Of a DNA stretch of 64,000 nucleotides, positions 26,460 to 35,577 are shown piece after piece (positions within the stretch are counted from its first letter, which is position 1; each line of letters begins with the position of its first letter). The stretch is from Vibrio algivorus (GTDB lineage: Bacteria; Pseudomonadota; Gammaproteobacteria; Enterobacterales; Vibrionaceae), in the NCBI RefSeq assembly GCF_002218005.2, contig NZ_AP018678.1, forward strand, positions 682,001 through 746,000, in the 5' to 3' direction. The position numbers were made by a program, and so were the translations under genes. The notes under the pieces were generated by a model. The model had not been told where the DNA came from. It worked only from the letters and a program-made list of their open reading frames with translations, and did not search any database.

Positions 26460-27034
26460 TAAAAGTTACCTTTCATATACTTTGTTAGTTCTGAATCTTT
26501 GGCAATGGTGGTTAATACACGGCTTGATACGCGGTTAATCACTTCTTCAATATCTGTTTTATCTGCGGTAAATGAACCTGATTTGGTGCCTGAACCGGTA
26601 TAAGTACGAACAAACTTACCGTTAGGTGTCTCAGCGGTGATTTTTAGTGTCACTTTACCTTCAATATCGTATTTTACTGGTGCTTGGCTTACGGTCGCTA
26701 GCGCATCAACTACTTGTACATTAACAATGTTGTTGCTGTTTTTGGTCATGGTAAAGCCTTGCGAGAAGAACTGTTGATAAACCGCTGCTTCATAGGCTTT
26801 ACGCACATTTTGTTTTGCGTGCATAGGTTGAGCTTGTTCTTCACCATCATGCTTGATTACGGCAATAAATTGCGCACTGCGAATATCTTGGCTAGTGAGA
26901 GTAAAGGCTAAACCATCAGTCACTTTACTTGAGCTAAGTGTTGAAGATGGCGTGAGGTTAATCAAATCAGTCTGAGAAACACTGGCACAAGCCGTTAACA
27001 CCAAAGCGGCGCATAACATAATCAGCTTTTTCAT
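26459..27034 (-). CDS. yajG: YajG family lipoprotein
   Basis: The 191-residue product has a lipoprotein signal peptide with lipobox LTACASVS (Cys16) and the body of the YajG family, which has no established function. In E. coli yajG lies between bolA and ampG, and that neighbourhood is kept here. Visible stretches are VRKAYEAAVYQQFFSQGF and TADKTDIEEVINRVSSRVL. It follows rlmG by 11 bases and overlaps ppiA by one base, so the three form an operon. Confidence 0.88.
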   Translation of the reverse strand: MKKLIMLCAALVLTACASVSQTDLINLTPSSTLSSSKVTDGLAFTLTSQDIRSAQFIAVIKHDGEEQAQPMHAKQNVRKAYEAAVYQQFFSQGFTMTKNSNNIVNVQVVDALATVSQAPVKYDIEGKVTLKITAETPNGKFVRTYTGSGTKSGSFTADKTDIEEVINRVSSRVLTTIAKDSELTKYMKGNF

Positions 27035-27045
27035 CTTGTATATCC

Positions 27046-28209
27046 TTATTTAATATTCGGTTTTTTATTTAAATCGTTGTTTTTAATCGCTTCTATAATG
27101 ACGAACTTATTATTTTCCGCCACGATTGTCACTTGTTGATGACCAAACAAGCGCGATAACTTGGTTGGATATTCTAAGTGTCGATTCCCTACGACCAGCA
27201 ATTTACCATTATGGTTCAATGCATCTTTGGCATCGCAAAACATTTGCCAAGCAATATGATCGGTAATGGTGTTGTTTTGATGGAAAGGAGGGTTACATAA
27301 TATAAGGTAGCTACTGTTGTCTTTCATACCATCTAAACAGTTATTAGCGATAACTTGAATGTTTCTATCTGGGCCTAGATTCTTTTCTAAATTTTTCTGT
27401 GCTGAGGCCACTGCCATAAAGCTTTCATCAATACTCGTAATTCTCGCTTGAGGGTTAAGTTGACCAGCTTTGATAGATAACACTCCGTTACCACAACCAA
27501 GATCAATGATGTGTCGTAATTCTTCATCAACCGGAATATGTTCCAGCATGAATCTTGCGCCGAGATCTAAGCTTTCACCTGAATAGACATTGGCATAGTT
27601 AGATAAGACGATATCTTCATTGTCTACTTGCCATTCACATTCTGCTGGTACAGGAGTGATAGGGTGGCAATTGGCTTGCGAAAAAACTAAGCGGTGTTTT
27701 TTCCAAGCCAATGAGGTTTTAGTTTCACCTAAGTATTTCTCAAACAAATTAAGAGTAGATGTATGGATTTCTTTGGCTTTATTTACTCCAATGATTGAGC
27801 AGTTTTCTGAAAGAGAATTACGTAATTGAGATAGCTGCCAAGTTAGTAAGCGATTACTTTTTGGTAGCTGCATTAATACTAAGTCAACTTGTTGAGGGAT
27901 CTCTTGCAAGCAATTTAAAAATTGGATTTTAGGGCATTTATTCCGCTGTAAATTTCTTAGAGTACCTTTGTGGGAAATAAATGAATCGCTCATCATTGTG
28001 ACGTTATGTTGTGCTGAGAACCAACATGAGAGCGCACCAAAGTGGTCGTTGAGAATGAGGATGTTTTGACCCGCAGGGAGAGCCATTTCTTCTACATGAT
28101 TAATCAAATATTCATCGCCAGCATCCCAAGCTTGTAATGTTTCATTGGCACGTTTAGGAAAGCGGGACAAGGTTAAGGTGCGATCATGTAATATTAATTC
28201 AGTCTTCAT
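27046..28209 (-). CDS. rlmG: 23S rRNA (guanine(1835)-N(2))-methyltransferase
   Basis: RlmG methylates G1835 of 23S rRNA. The 387-residue protein has two related domains: an N-terminal degenerate methyltransferase fold (about 1-185) and a C-terminal active one with the SAM loop DLGCGNGVLSIKAG (about 238-251) and the catalytic CNPPFHQ (about 307-313). This layout is shared by RlmG and RsmC; NPPFH and the overall length favour RlmG. It heads the rlmG-yajG-ppiA cluster and is divergent from bolA across a 430-base gap that holds a repeat. Confidence 0.9.
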   Translation of the reverse strand: MKTELILHDRTLTLSRFPKRANETLQAWDAGDEYLINHVEEMALPAGQNILILNDHFGALSCWFSAQHNVTMMSDSFISHKGTLRNLQRNKCPKIQFLNCLQEIPQQVDLVLMQLPKSNRLLTWQLSQLRNSLSENCSIIGVNKAKEIHTSTLNLFEKYLGETKTSLAWKKHRLVFSQANCHPITPVPAECEWQVDNEDIVLSNYANVYSGESLDLGARFMLEHIPVDEELRHIIDLGCGNGVLSIKAGQLNPQARITSIDESFMAVASAQKNLEKNLGPDRNIQVIANNCLDGMKDNSSYLILCNPPFHQNNTITDHIAWQMFCDAKDALNHNGKLLVVGNRHLEYPTKLSRLFGHQQVTIVAENNKFVIIEAIKNNDLNKKPNIK

Positions 28210-28293
28210 ACTTTATCTTTATTCTGTGTCTTAAGGCACTTCAGGTGTTGTATTGTCGCAGAAGGTGTTTGAACAAGATAGTAGAAACATAGT

Positions 28294-28556
28294 TATACCC
28301 AAGTAATTTCAAGATACGGAATTCAGAGCTATCATTTAAACCTTTAGGCAAGGAAGATTGGGGAAGGAAAACACCTTTCAAACCAATCTGACGCGGCATA
28401 AAGGTTTGAATGAAGCTCCCGAAGGGCAAGTTAAAACAAGCTTTATGCTGCGTTAAATTGAACAGAGATAGAATGACTATGGTCATATTCAATTTGCCTT
28501 GCCTAAAGCTTGTTTTATTCTTGCTGAAACTCGCATCTTGAAGTCACTTGGGTATA
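28294..28556. repeat. Dispersed TATACCCAAGT repeat, 263-bp full-length copy, left of bolA
   Basis: The copy starts TATACCCAAGTAATTTCAAG and ends TCTTGAAGTCACTTGGGTATA. It is the reverse complement, with few differences, of the copy at 29198-29462. Both carry an internal open frame beginning MNMTIVILSLFNLTQH; its conservation follows from repeat identity, and I do not call it a gene. The rest of the 430-base gap (28210-28293, 28557-28639) shows nothing else beyond the bolA ribosome-binding site. Confidence 0.9.
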
Positions 28557-28639
28557 TGAATGTCATGGTTACATTAATTCCATTGAGCTTTGAACCGTTT
28601 TCATGGCATCTTGAAAGAAATAATTAGAAGGTGAGTAAC

Positions 28640-28948
28640 ATGATTCAAGATCTAATCGAAAGAAAACTACAAGCAGCTTTTAATCCTATTCATTTAGATG
28701 TTCAAAATGAAAGCTATATGCATAACGTACCACCGGGTTCTGAAAGTCATTTTAAAGTGGTCGTGGTCAGTGAGCAATTTGAAGATAAAAAATTGATAGC
28801 TCGTCACCGTGCAATTAATGCAGCACTAAGTGATGAATTAGAGAATCATATCCATGCCTTATCGATTCATGCTTATACTCAATTAGAATGGCAACAGGTG
28901 AGTGGGGCAGTACCAGAATCACCAAAATGCGCGGGTGGCGGTAAGTAA
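28640..28948 (+). CDS. bolA: BolA family transcriptional regulator / iron-sulfur partner
   Basis: BolA proteins affect morphology and stress responses and bind monothiol glutaredoxins through a shared iron-sulfur cluster. The 102-residue product has IERKLQAAFNPIHLDV, the family core NVPPGSESHFKVVVVS with the conserved histidine, LIARHRAINAAL and a C-terminal helix HALSIHAYTQLEW. I chose the ATG at 28640, six bases after GAAGGTGAG; a GTG three codons upstream is less likely. The gene stands alone between two inverted copies of one repeat. The bases between it and the second copy (28949-29197) hold no gene. Confidence 0.93.
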   Translation: MIQDLIERKLQAAFNPIHLDVQNESYMHNVPPGSESHFKVVVVSEQFEDKKLIARHRAINAALSDELENHIHALSIHAYTQLEWQQVSGAVPESPKCAGGGK

Positions 28949-29197
28949 ATGCCGAAGATTGAGGGTAATCCTTACTTTTATCAAGGACTAGCTTCATTCG
29001 ATAAGAACATTATTCAGAATAAACGAATAACGATAATTGTGGTGTGCTTCAAATATATACAATTTTGTATTTAATCCCGTTAACTTAGCAGCAAAAAAAT
29101 AGCTGAATACCCCTAATGAGAATGGCAAGGCATTCATAAAAGATGCTAGAATACGCCACCTAGAAGAGCTTATTGATAAAATTAGGCCTTTTTATAT

Positions 29198-29462
29198 GTA
29201 CCCAAGTAACTTCAAGGTGCGAGTTTCAGCAAGAAGAAAACAAGCTTTAGGCAAGGCAAATTGAATATGACCATAGTCATTCTATCTCTGTTCAATTTAA
29301 CGCAGCATAGAGCTTGTTTTAACTTGCCCTTCGGGAGCTTCATTCAAACCTTTATGCCGCGTCAGATTGGTTTGAAAGGTGTTTACATTCCTTTGCCAAT
29401 CTTCCTGCCTAAAGGTTTGGATGATAGCTCTGAATTCTGCATCTTGAAGTCACTTGGGTATA
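29198..29462. repeat. Dispersed TATACCCAAGT repeat, 265-bp full-length copy, between bolA and nqrA
   Basis: It starts TACCCAAGTAACTTCAAGG and ends CTTGAAGTCACTTGGGTATA, in the opposite orientation to the copy at 28294. A weak promoter-like pair, TTGATA-16 bases-TATGTA, ends at its left edge (29173-29200). If real, the repeat would lie in the nqr leader RNA. The 115 bases from its right edge to nqrA hold a small GACAC/GTGTC hairpin at 29501-29519. The whole bolA-nqrA gap is 629 bases without a gene. Confidence 0.9.
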
Positions 29463-29577
29463 AATGTTGCGATCCTGTTTTTTCTCTAAATCCAGGGCCG
29501 GACACAAAAAAGTCGTGTCTTTAAGTTACGCAATTAAAAGAATCTTATTTCCCTAAAATAAAGTAGTGCAAGTGCGT

Positions 29578-30918
29578 ATGATTACAATAAAAAAGGGCTT
29601 GGATCTTCCTATTGCTGGAGTTCCTGCTCAGGTGATTAATGATGGCAAGTCCATCAAAACAGTCGCCTTGCTTGGCGAAGAGTACGTGGGTATGCGTCCA
29701 ACAATGCATGTTCGCGTTGATGATGAAGTGAAAAAGGGTCAAGTTCTTTTTGTAGATAAAAAGAACCCAGGCGTTCAATACACTTCACCTGCAAGCGGTA
29801 AAGTTATCGAAGTGAATCGTGGTGCAAAACGTGTTCTTCAATCTGTTGTGATTGAAGTTTCAGGTAATGACCAAGTGACTTTCGAAAGCTACACTGCCGA
29901 TCAACTAGCGAAGCTTGACCGTGAAGTGGTTAAGACTCAACTTGTTGAATCTGGTGTGTGGACTGCATTGCGAACTCGTCCGTTCAGCAAGGTTCCAGCA
30001 ATCGATTCGACCACTCAGGCAATCTTTGTTACTGCAATGGATACTAATCCACTAGCAGCAGATCCTGCCGTGATTATTAATGAGCAAGCAGAAGCCTTTA
30101 CAGCAGGTCTTGATCTTCTATCTGTATTAACAGATGGCAAGGTATACGTGTGTAAAGCGTCAACAACATTGCCGCAATCTTCTCAATCTAATGTAGAAGA
30201 ACATGTGTTTGCAGGTGTTCATCCAGCTGGTTTAGCGGGAACTCACATGCATCACTTGTACCCAGTGAGCCTAGCAAATGTTGCTTGGAGCATAAACTAC
30301 CAAGACGTTATCGCGTTCGGTAAGTTATTCCTTACTGGTGAGATTTTCACTGATCGTGTGATTTCATTAGCGGGTCCTGCGATCAAAGAACCTCGCTTAG
30401 TTCGTACTAGTATTGGTGCAAACTTGGATGATTTAACTGAAGGTGAAATTTTACCGGGTGAAGCTCGTGTGATTTCTGGTTCAGTGTTATCAGGTACTAC
30501 AGCATCTGGCTCTCACGCTTACCTTGGTCGTTACCATACTCAAGTATCTGTTCTTCATGAAGGTCGTGAAAAAGAGCTTTTTGGTTGGGCTATGCCTGGC
30601 GCGCACAAATTCTCTGTGACTCGTTCTTTCTTAAGCCACTTATTCCCAAGCCGTGTGTTCAATATGACCACTACGACAAATGGTAGTGATCGTTCTATGG
30701 TGCCAATCGGTAACTATGAGCGTGTAATGCCATTAGATATCGAACCAACATTGTTGCTTCGTGATATCTGTGCTGGGGATTCTGATAGCGCACAACGTTT
30801 AGGCGTTTTAGAGCTGGATGAAGAAGATTTGGCGTTATGTACCTTTGTATGTCCTGGCAAATATGAATATGGCGATTTACTTCGCGATTGCCTAGACAAG
30901 ATCGAGAAGGAAGGTTAA
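29578..30918 (+). CDS. nqrA: Na+-translocating NADH:quinone reductase subunit A
   Basis: NqrA is the cytoplasmic subunit of Na+-NQR, the respiratory sodium pump of marine bacteria, and is implicated in quinone reduction. The 446-residue product, the usual length in Vibrio, opens MITIKKGLDLPIAGVPAQVI. I chose the ATG at 29578; an in-frame GTG at 29566 adds four residues not found in the family. A conserved ALLGEEYVGMRPTMHVRVDD follows. It is the first of six genes nqrA-F with gaps of at most 31 bases. Confidence 0.96.
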   Translation: MITIKKGLDLPIAGVPAQVINDGKSIKTVALLGEEYVGMRPTMHVRVDDEVKKGQVLFVDKKNPGVQYTSPASGKVIEVNRGAKRVLQSVVIEVSGNDQVTFESYTADQLAKLDREVVKTQLVESGVWTALRTRPFSKVPAIDSTTQAIFVTAMDTNPLAADPAVIINEQAEAFTAGLDLLSVLTDGKVYVCKASTTLPQSSQSNVEEHVFAGVHPAGLAGTHMHHLYPVSLANVAWSINYQDVIAFGKLFLTGEIFTDRVISLAGPAIKEPRLVRTSIGANLDDLTEGEILPGEARVISGSVLSGTTASGSHAYLGRYHTQVSVLHEGREKELFGWAMPGAHKFSVTRSFLSHLFPSRVFNMTTTTNGSDRSMVPIGNYERVMPLDIEPTLLLRDICAGDSDSAQRLGVLELDEEDLALCTFVCPGKYEYGDLLRDCLDKIEKEG

Positions 30919-30921
30919 TTC

Positions 30922-32166
30922 ATGGGCCTTAAGAAATTTATAGAAGATATTGAACCGCATTTTGAACCTGGCGGGAAACATGAGCGTTGGTTTGCTTTGT
31001 ATGAAGCCGCAGCAACGCTATTTTACACCCCAGGTACTGTAACAAAACGCAGTTCTCATGTTCGTGATAGCGTTGATTTAAAACGTATTATGATCATGGT
31101 TTGGCTAGCAGTATTCCCAGCAATGTTCTGGGGTATGTACAATACTGGCCATCAAGCAATTGTCGCGCTTAACCACATGTATTCTGGTGAGCAACTTGCC
31201 ACAATTATTTCTGGTGATTGGCACTACTGGCTAACTGAAATGCTCGGCGGCACACTGACCGACCAAGCCGGTTGGGGCAGTATGATGCTGCTTGGTGCAA
31301 CTTACTTCCTACCTATCTACGCAGTTGTTTTTGCTGTAGGTGGCTTCTGGGAAGTATTGTTCTGTATGATTCGTAAGCATGAAGTTAACGAAGGTTTCTT
31401 TGTTACTTCTATCTTGTTTGCGCTAATCGTGCCGCCAACATTACCACTATGGCAAGCTGCTTTAGGTATTACTTTTGGTGTTGTTGTCGCTAAAGAAATC
31501 TTTGGTGGTACTGGCCGTAACTTCCTAAACCCAGCATTGGCTGGCCGTGCGTTCCTATTCTTTGCATACCCAGCGCAAATTTCTGGCGATGCAGTCTGGA
31601 CTGCGGCAGATGGCTTCTCTGGTGCGACGGCGCTTAGCCAGTGGGCACAAGGTGGTCACGGTTCACTAGTAAATACAGTAACAGGTCATTCAATTTCTTG
31701 GATGGACGCATTCATCGGTAATATCCCAGGTTCTATGGGTGAGGTTTCAACCTTAGCTCTAATTTTTGGCGGTTTGATGATTGTTTATATGCGAATTGCA
31801 TCATGGCGCATCATTGCCGGTGTAATGATTGGTATGGCTGCTGTATCAACAATGTTTAACCTTATCGGTTCAGACACTAACCCAATGTTTGCTATGCCTT
31901 GGTACTGGCACCTAGTGTTAGGTGGTTTTGCATTTGGTATGATCTTCATGGCGACAGACCCTGTATCAGCATCATTTACTAATAAAGGTAAGTGGGCGTA
32001 CGGTGCATTGATCGGTGTGATGTGTGTGCTTATCCGTGTAGTTAACCCTGCCTACCCTGAGGGTATGATGCTAGCGATCCTATTTGCTAACCTATTTGCA
32101 CCTCTATTTGATTACTTTGTCGTTGAGAAGAACGTCAAGAGGAGACAAGCTCGCTATGGCAAATAA
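30922..32166 (+). CDS. nqrB: Na+-translocating NADH:quinone reductase subunit B
   Basis: NqrB is the main membrane subunit, bearing riboflavin and a covalent FMN and forming part of the sodium path. The 414-residue product has about ten membrane segments. The flavinylation motif SGATALSQWA puts the FMN-bearing threonine at residue 236, the same number as in V. cholerae. It starts 3 bases after nqrA. Its last 11 bases overlap nqrC. Confidence 0.96.
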   Translation: MGLKKFIEDIEPHFEPGGKHERWFALYEAAATLFYTPGTVTKRSSHVRDSVDLKRIMIMVWLAVFPAMFWGMYNTGHQAIVALNHMYSGEQLATIISGDWHYWLTEMLGGTLTDQAGWGSMMLLGATYFLPIYAVVFAVGGFWEVLFCMIRKHEVNEGFFVTSILFALIVPPTLPLWQAALGITFGVVVAKEIFGGTGRNFLNPALAGRAFLFFAYPAQISGDAVWTAADGFSGATALSQWAQGGHGSLVNTVTGHSISWMDAFIGNIPGSMGEVSTLALIFGGLMIVYMRIASWRIIAGVMIGMAAVSTMFNLIGSDTNPMFAMPWYWHLVLGGFAFGMIFMATDPVSASFTNKGKWAYGALIGVMCVLIRVVNPAYPEGMMLAILFANLFAPLFDYFVVEKNVKRRQARYGK

Positions 32167-32926
32167 AGACTCCATTAAAGGTACCCTAGTTACCGTTATT
32201 GCTCTGAGCCTTGTGTGTTCAGTTGTAGTATCAACGGCAGCGGTACTATTAAAACCAAAACAGGTAGCAAATGCTAAACTTGATGTTCAAAGTAACATCG
32301 TAGCGGTTGCTGGTTTTGATGCGAAAAATGCAGACGAGATCCAATCTATCTACCATGAAAGCATTGAACCTCGTTTAATTGACTTCTCTACTGGAGAATT
32401 TGCAGAAGGTGACGCAACTCAATATGACATGCGTGCTGCAGCAAAAGATCCAAGTCAATCTACTAAGCTACCAGCTGATGAAGATATCGCTAAAATTATG
32501 CGTCTTCCGAATAAAGGCTTGGTTTACTTAGTGAAAGACGGTGAGCAAGTTAAAGAAGTTATTTTACCAATTAATGGTAGTGGCCTTTGGTCTATGATGT
32601 ATGCATTCGTTGCTGTGCAAACGGACGGTAACACAGTAAGTGACATCACATTCTATGAACAAGGTGAAACTCCGGGACTTGGTGGTGAAGTTGAAAACCC
32701 TAAATGGCGTGCTCAATTTGAAGGCAAAAAATTGTTTGATGAAAACAATCAGCCTGCAATTAAGATCGTAAAAGGTGGAGCACCTGAAGGATCTGAACAC
32801 GGTATTGATGGTTTGTCTGGCGCAACGCTAACAAGTAATGGTGTTCAGCACATTTTCGACTTCTGGTTAGGTGATAAGGCCTACGGTCCTTTCCTCGCTA
32901 AAGTACGAGCAGGAGAACTGAACTAA
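32156..32926 (+). CDS. nqrC: Na+-translocating NADH:quinone reductase subunit C
   Basis: NqrC has one N-terminal membrane helix (GTLVTVIALSLVCSVVVST) and a periplasmic FMN-binding domain. The motif LSGATLTSNG puts the covalent FMN threonine at residue 224, attached by ApbE (encoded at 35578). I chose the ATG at 32156 (MANKDSIKGTLV), which overlaps the nqrB end by 11 bases and gives 256 residues; the frame is open upstream but only within nqrB. The stop overlaps the nqrD start (TAATG). Confidence 0.96.
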   Translation: MANKDSIKGTLVTVIALSLVCSVVVSTAAVLLKPKQVANAKLDVQSNIVAVAGFDAKNADEIQSIYHESIEPRLIDFSTGEFAEGDATQYDMRAAAKDPSQSTKLPADEDIAKIMRLPNKGLVYLVKDGEQVKEVILPINGSGLWSMMYAFVAVQTDGNTVSDITFYEQGETPGLGGEVENPKWRAQFEGKKLFDENNQPAIKIVKGGAPEGSEHGIDGLSGATLTSNGVQHIFDFWLGDKAYGPFLAKVRAGELN

Positions 32927-33555
32927 TGAGTGCAAAAGACTTAAGAAAATCTATTGTTTCTCCAGTGTTAGATAACAACCCGATTGCACTACAAGTGCTA
33001 GGTGTTTGTTCTGCATTGGCAGTAACAACTAAGTTGGAAACCGCATTTGTTATGACATTAGCTGTAATGTTTGTAACCGCATTTTCTAACTTGTTCGTAT
33101 CTCTAATGCGTAATCACATTCCTAACAGTGTTCGTATTATTGTGCAAATGGCGATCATTGCATCGTTAGTAATCGTGGTAGACCAAGTATTACGCGCATA
33201 CTTCTTCGATATTTCGAAGCAGCTATCGGTATTCGTTGGTTTGATCATTACTAACTGTATCGTAATGGGCCGTGCTGAAGCATTTGCAATGAAAGAAGCA
33301 CCATTCCCATCATTTATTGATGGTATTGCGAATGGTCTCGGCTACGGTTTTGTATTGATCGTAGTAGGCTTCTTCCGTGAGCTTTTAGGTTCAGGTAGTA
33401 TCTTCGGTATGCAAGTATTGCCATTAATTTCAGACGGTGGTTGGTATCAGCCAAACGGTATGATGTTACTTGCGCCTTCTGCATTCTTCATCATTGGTTT
33501 CTTAATTTGGGCTATCCGTACAATGAAACCAGAACAAGTAGAAGCTAAGGAGTAA
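32926..33555 (+). CDS. nqrD: Na+-translocating NADH:quinone reductase subunit D
   Basis: NqrD is a six-helix membrane subunit of the RnfE/NqrD family; together with NqrE it holds an intramembrane iron-sulfur centre through conserved cysteines. In the 209-residue product these are likely the cysteine in LGVCSALAVTTKLE and the one in IITNCIVMGRAEAFAM. Its start overlaps the nqrC stop and nqrE follows after 5 bases, so expression is coupled. Confidence 0.96.
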   Translation: MSAKDLRKSIVSPVLDNNPIALQVLGVCSALAVTTKLETAFVMTLAVMFVTAFSNLFVSLMRNHIPNSVRIIVQMAIIASLVIVVDQVLRAYFFDISKQLSVFVGLIITNCIVMGRAEAFAMKEAPFPSFIDGIANGLGYGFVLIVVGFFRELLGSGSIFGMQVLPLISDGGWYQPNGMMLLAPSAFFIIGFLIWAIRTMKPEQVEAKE

Positions 33556-33560
33556 TCGCA

Positions 33561-34157
33561 GTGGAACATTATATTAGCTTACTCGTTCGTTCGATCTTCA
33601 TTGAGAACATGGCACTGTCTTTCTTCTTAGGCATGTGTACGTTCCTAGCGGTATCGAAAAAAGTAAAAACCTCTATCGGTCTTGGTATTGCGGTTGTTGT
33701 AGTACTAACTGTGGCGGTACCAGTAAACAACCTAGTTTATACCTATATTCTGAAAGAAGATGCCTTGGTTCAGGGAGTGGATTTAAGCTTCCTAAACTTC
33801 ATCACTTTCATCGGTGTTATTGCCGCACTAGTACAAATCTTGGAAATGGTGCTTGACCGCTTTTTCCCACCTTTGTACAACGCACTAGGTATTTTCCTGC
33901 CGTTAATTACCGTTAACTGTGCCATTTTTGGTGGTGTGTCGTTCATGGTTCAACGTGACTATAACTTCACTGAGTCAATCGTATATGGTTTCGGTTCGGG
34001 TTTAGGTTGGATGTTAGCTATCGTTGCGTTAGCAGGTATCCGTGAGAAGATGAAATACTCAGATGTACCTCCAGGTCTACGTGGCCTAGGTATTACTTTC
34101 ATCACTGCGGGTCTTATGGCGTTAGGCTTCATGTCTTTCTCTGGTATTCAACTTTAG
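33561..34157 (+). CDS. nqrE: Na+-translocating NADH:quinone reductase subunit E
   Basis: NqrE is the six-helix partner of NqrD in an inverted-topology pair. The 198-residue product has FFLGMCTFLAVSKKV and PLITVNCAIFGGVSF, with the two conserved cysteines. The start is GTG, preceded by AAGGAG at good spacing. NqrM (36634) is known to be needed for maturation of the metal centre shared by NqrD and NqrE. Confidence 0.96.
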   Translation: MEHYISLLVRSIFIENMALSFFLGMCTFLAVSKKVKTSIGLGIAVVVVLTVAVPVNNLVYTYILKEDALVQGVDLSFLNFITFIGVIAALVQILEMVLDRFFPPLYNALGIFLPLITVNCAIFGGVSFMVQRDYNFTESIVYGFGSGLGWMLAIVALAGIREKMKYSDVPPGLRGLGITFITAGLMALGFMSFSGIQL

Positions 34158-34188
34158 GGTAAACGCCCCCAAACATAAGGAATAATCG

Positions 34189-35421
34189 ATGGATACTAAT
34201 GTTATTCTCCTTGGCGTCGCGATGTTTACTCTGATCGTTCTAGCGTTAGTTTTAGTGATTTTATTTGCTAAGTCTAAACTGGTTCCAGATGGTGACATTA
34301 CGATTTCTGTAAATGGCGATCCTGAAAAAGCCATTATTACGACTGCCGGTAGCAAGCTACTAGGTGCACTATCAAGCTCAGGCATCTTCGTGTCTTCTGC
34401 TTGTGGTGGCGGTGGTTCTTGTGGCCAGTGTCGCGTTAAAATTAAATCTGGTGGTGGTGATATTCTACCAACAGAGTTGGATCACATCTCTAAAGGTGAA
34501 GCCCGTGAAGGTGAACGTTTAGCTTGCCAAGTTAACGTGAAAACCGACATGGAGATTGAATTGCCTGAAGAAATCTTTGGTGTGAAAAAATGGGAATGTG
34601 AAGTTATTTCTAACAATAATGAAGCAACCTTTATCAAAGAATTTAAGATTGCGATCCCAGATGGTGAGTCTGTACCATTCCGTGCAGGTGGCTACATTCA
34701 AATTGAAGCACCAGCGCACCATATCAAATACTCTGATTTTGATATTCCTCAGGAATATCGTGAAGACTGGGAAAAGTTCAACTTGTTCCGCTACGAGTCA
34801 AAAGTGGAAGAAGAAACCATCCGTGCATACTCGATGGCGAACTACCCAGAAGAAGAAGGTATTATTATGCTAAACGTGCGTATCGCTACGCCGCCGCCTA
34901 ATAATCCTGATGTCCCACCGGGTATCATGTCTTCTTACATTTGGTCTCTGAAACCAGGTGACAAGTGTACGATTTCAGGACCATTTGGTGAGTTCTTCGC
35001 GAAAGATACTGATGCGGAAATGGTGTTTGTTGGTGGTGGTGCTGGTATGGCTCCAATGCGTTCACACATCTTCGATCAGCTTAAGCGTCTGAAGTCTAAG
35101 CGTAAGATGAGCTTCTGGTATGGTGCTCGTTCTAAGCGTGAAATGTTCTACGTAGAAGATTTTGATGGCCTAGCTGCTGAGAATGATAACTTTGAATGGC
35201 ACTGTGCATTGTCTGATCCACTTCCAGAAGATAATTGGGAAGGTAAGACAGGCTTTATCCACAATGTTCTATATGAAAGCTACTTGAGAGATCATGAAGC
35301 GCCTGAAGATTGTGAATACTACATGTGTGGTCCACCAATGATGAACGCAGCCGTTATCGGATTGTTGAAAGATCTTGGTGTAGAAGACGAAAACATTCTA
35401 TTGGATGATTTCGGTGGCTAA
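34189..35421 (+). CDS. nqrF: Na+-translocating NADH:quinone reductase subunit F
   Basis: NqrF takes electrons from NADH through FAD and a 2Fe-2S cluster. The 410-residue product has an N-terminal membrane helix, a ferredoxin domain with cluster cysteines 72, 78, 81 and 113 (SACGGGGSCGQC and RLACQ), the FAD motif RAYSMANYP, and the NADH-binding VFVGGGAGMAPMRSH. The C-terminus ILLDDFGG is typical. It closes the operon; a clear terminator follows at 35441. Confidence 0.97.
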   Translation: MDTNVILLGVAMFTLIVLALVLVILFAKSKLVPDGDITISVNGDPEKAIITTAGSKLLGALSSSGIFVSSACGGGGSCGQCRVKIKSGGGDILPTELDHISKGEAREGERLACQVNVKTDMEIELPEEIFGVKKWECEVISNNNEATFIKEFKIAIPDGESVPFRAGGYIQIEAPAHHIKYSDFDIPQEYREDWEKFNLFRYESKVEEETIRAYSMANYPEEEGIIMLNVRIATPPPNNPDVPPGIMSSYIWSLKPGDKCTISGPFGEFFAKDTDAEMVFVGGGAGMAPMRSHIFDQLKRLKSKRKMSFWYGARSKREMFYVEDFDGLAAENDNFEWHCALSDPLPEDNWEGKTGFIHNVLYESYLRDHEAPEDCEYYMCGPPMMNAAVIGLLKDLGVEDENILLDDFGG

Positions 35422-35440
35422 TCACTAAGCCTCTGATAAT

Positions 35441-35474
35441 AATGGCTGGCTTACTTAAGTCAGCCATTGTTTTT
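35441..35474 (+). terminator. Terminator of the nqr operon
   Basis: AATGGCTG (35441-35448) pairs with CAGCCATT (35461-35468), extended by four inner pairs, and is followed by GTTTTTT. It lies 20 bases after nqrF, so apbE and nqrM may have their own promoter or depend on read-through. Confidence 0.9.
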
Positions 35475-35577
35475 TAGAGCGAATAGTTTTTTAGAATCAT
35501 TAGAAATAGGTAGATCGATAAAGTATTTATCGCTGATTTCTAATGTTTTTATTTATACCTTCTAAAGGAGTAAGCAA

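Noticed and set aside
28241..28492. 83-codon open frame starting MNMTIVILSLFNLTQH, with a twin at 29261-29524
   Set aside because: Both lie inside copies of the same inverted repeat; their similarity follows from the repeat, neither has a good ribosome-binding site, and shorter copies destroy the frame.
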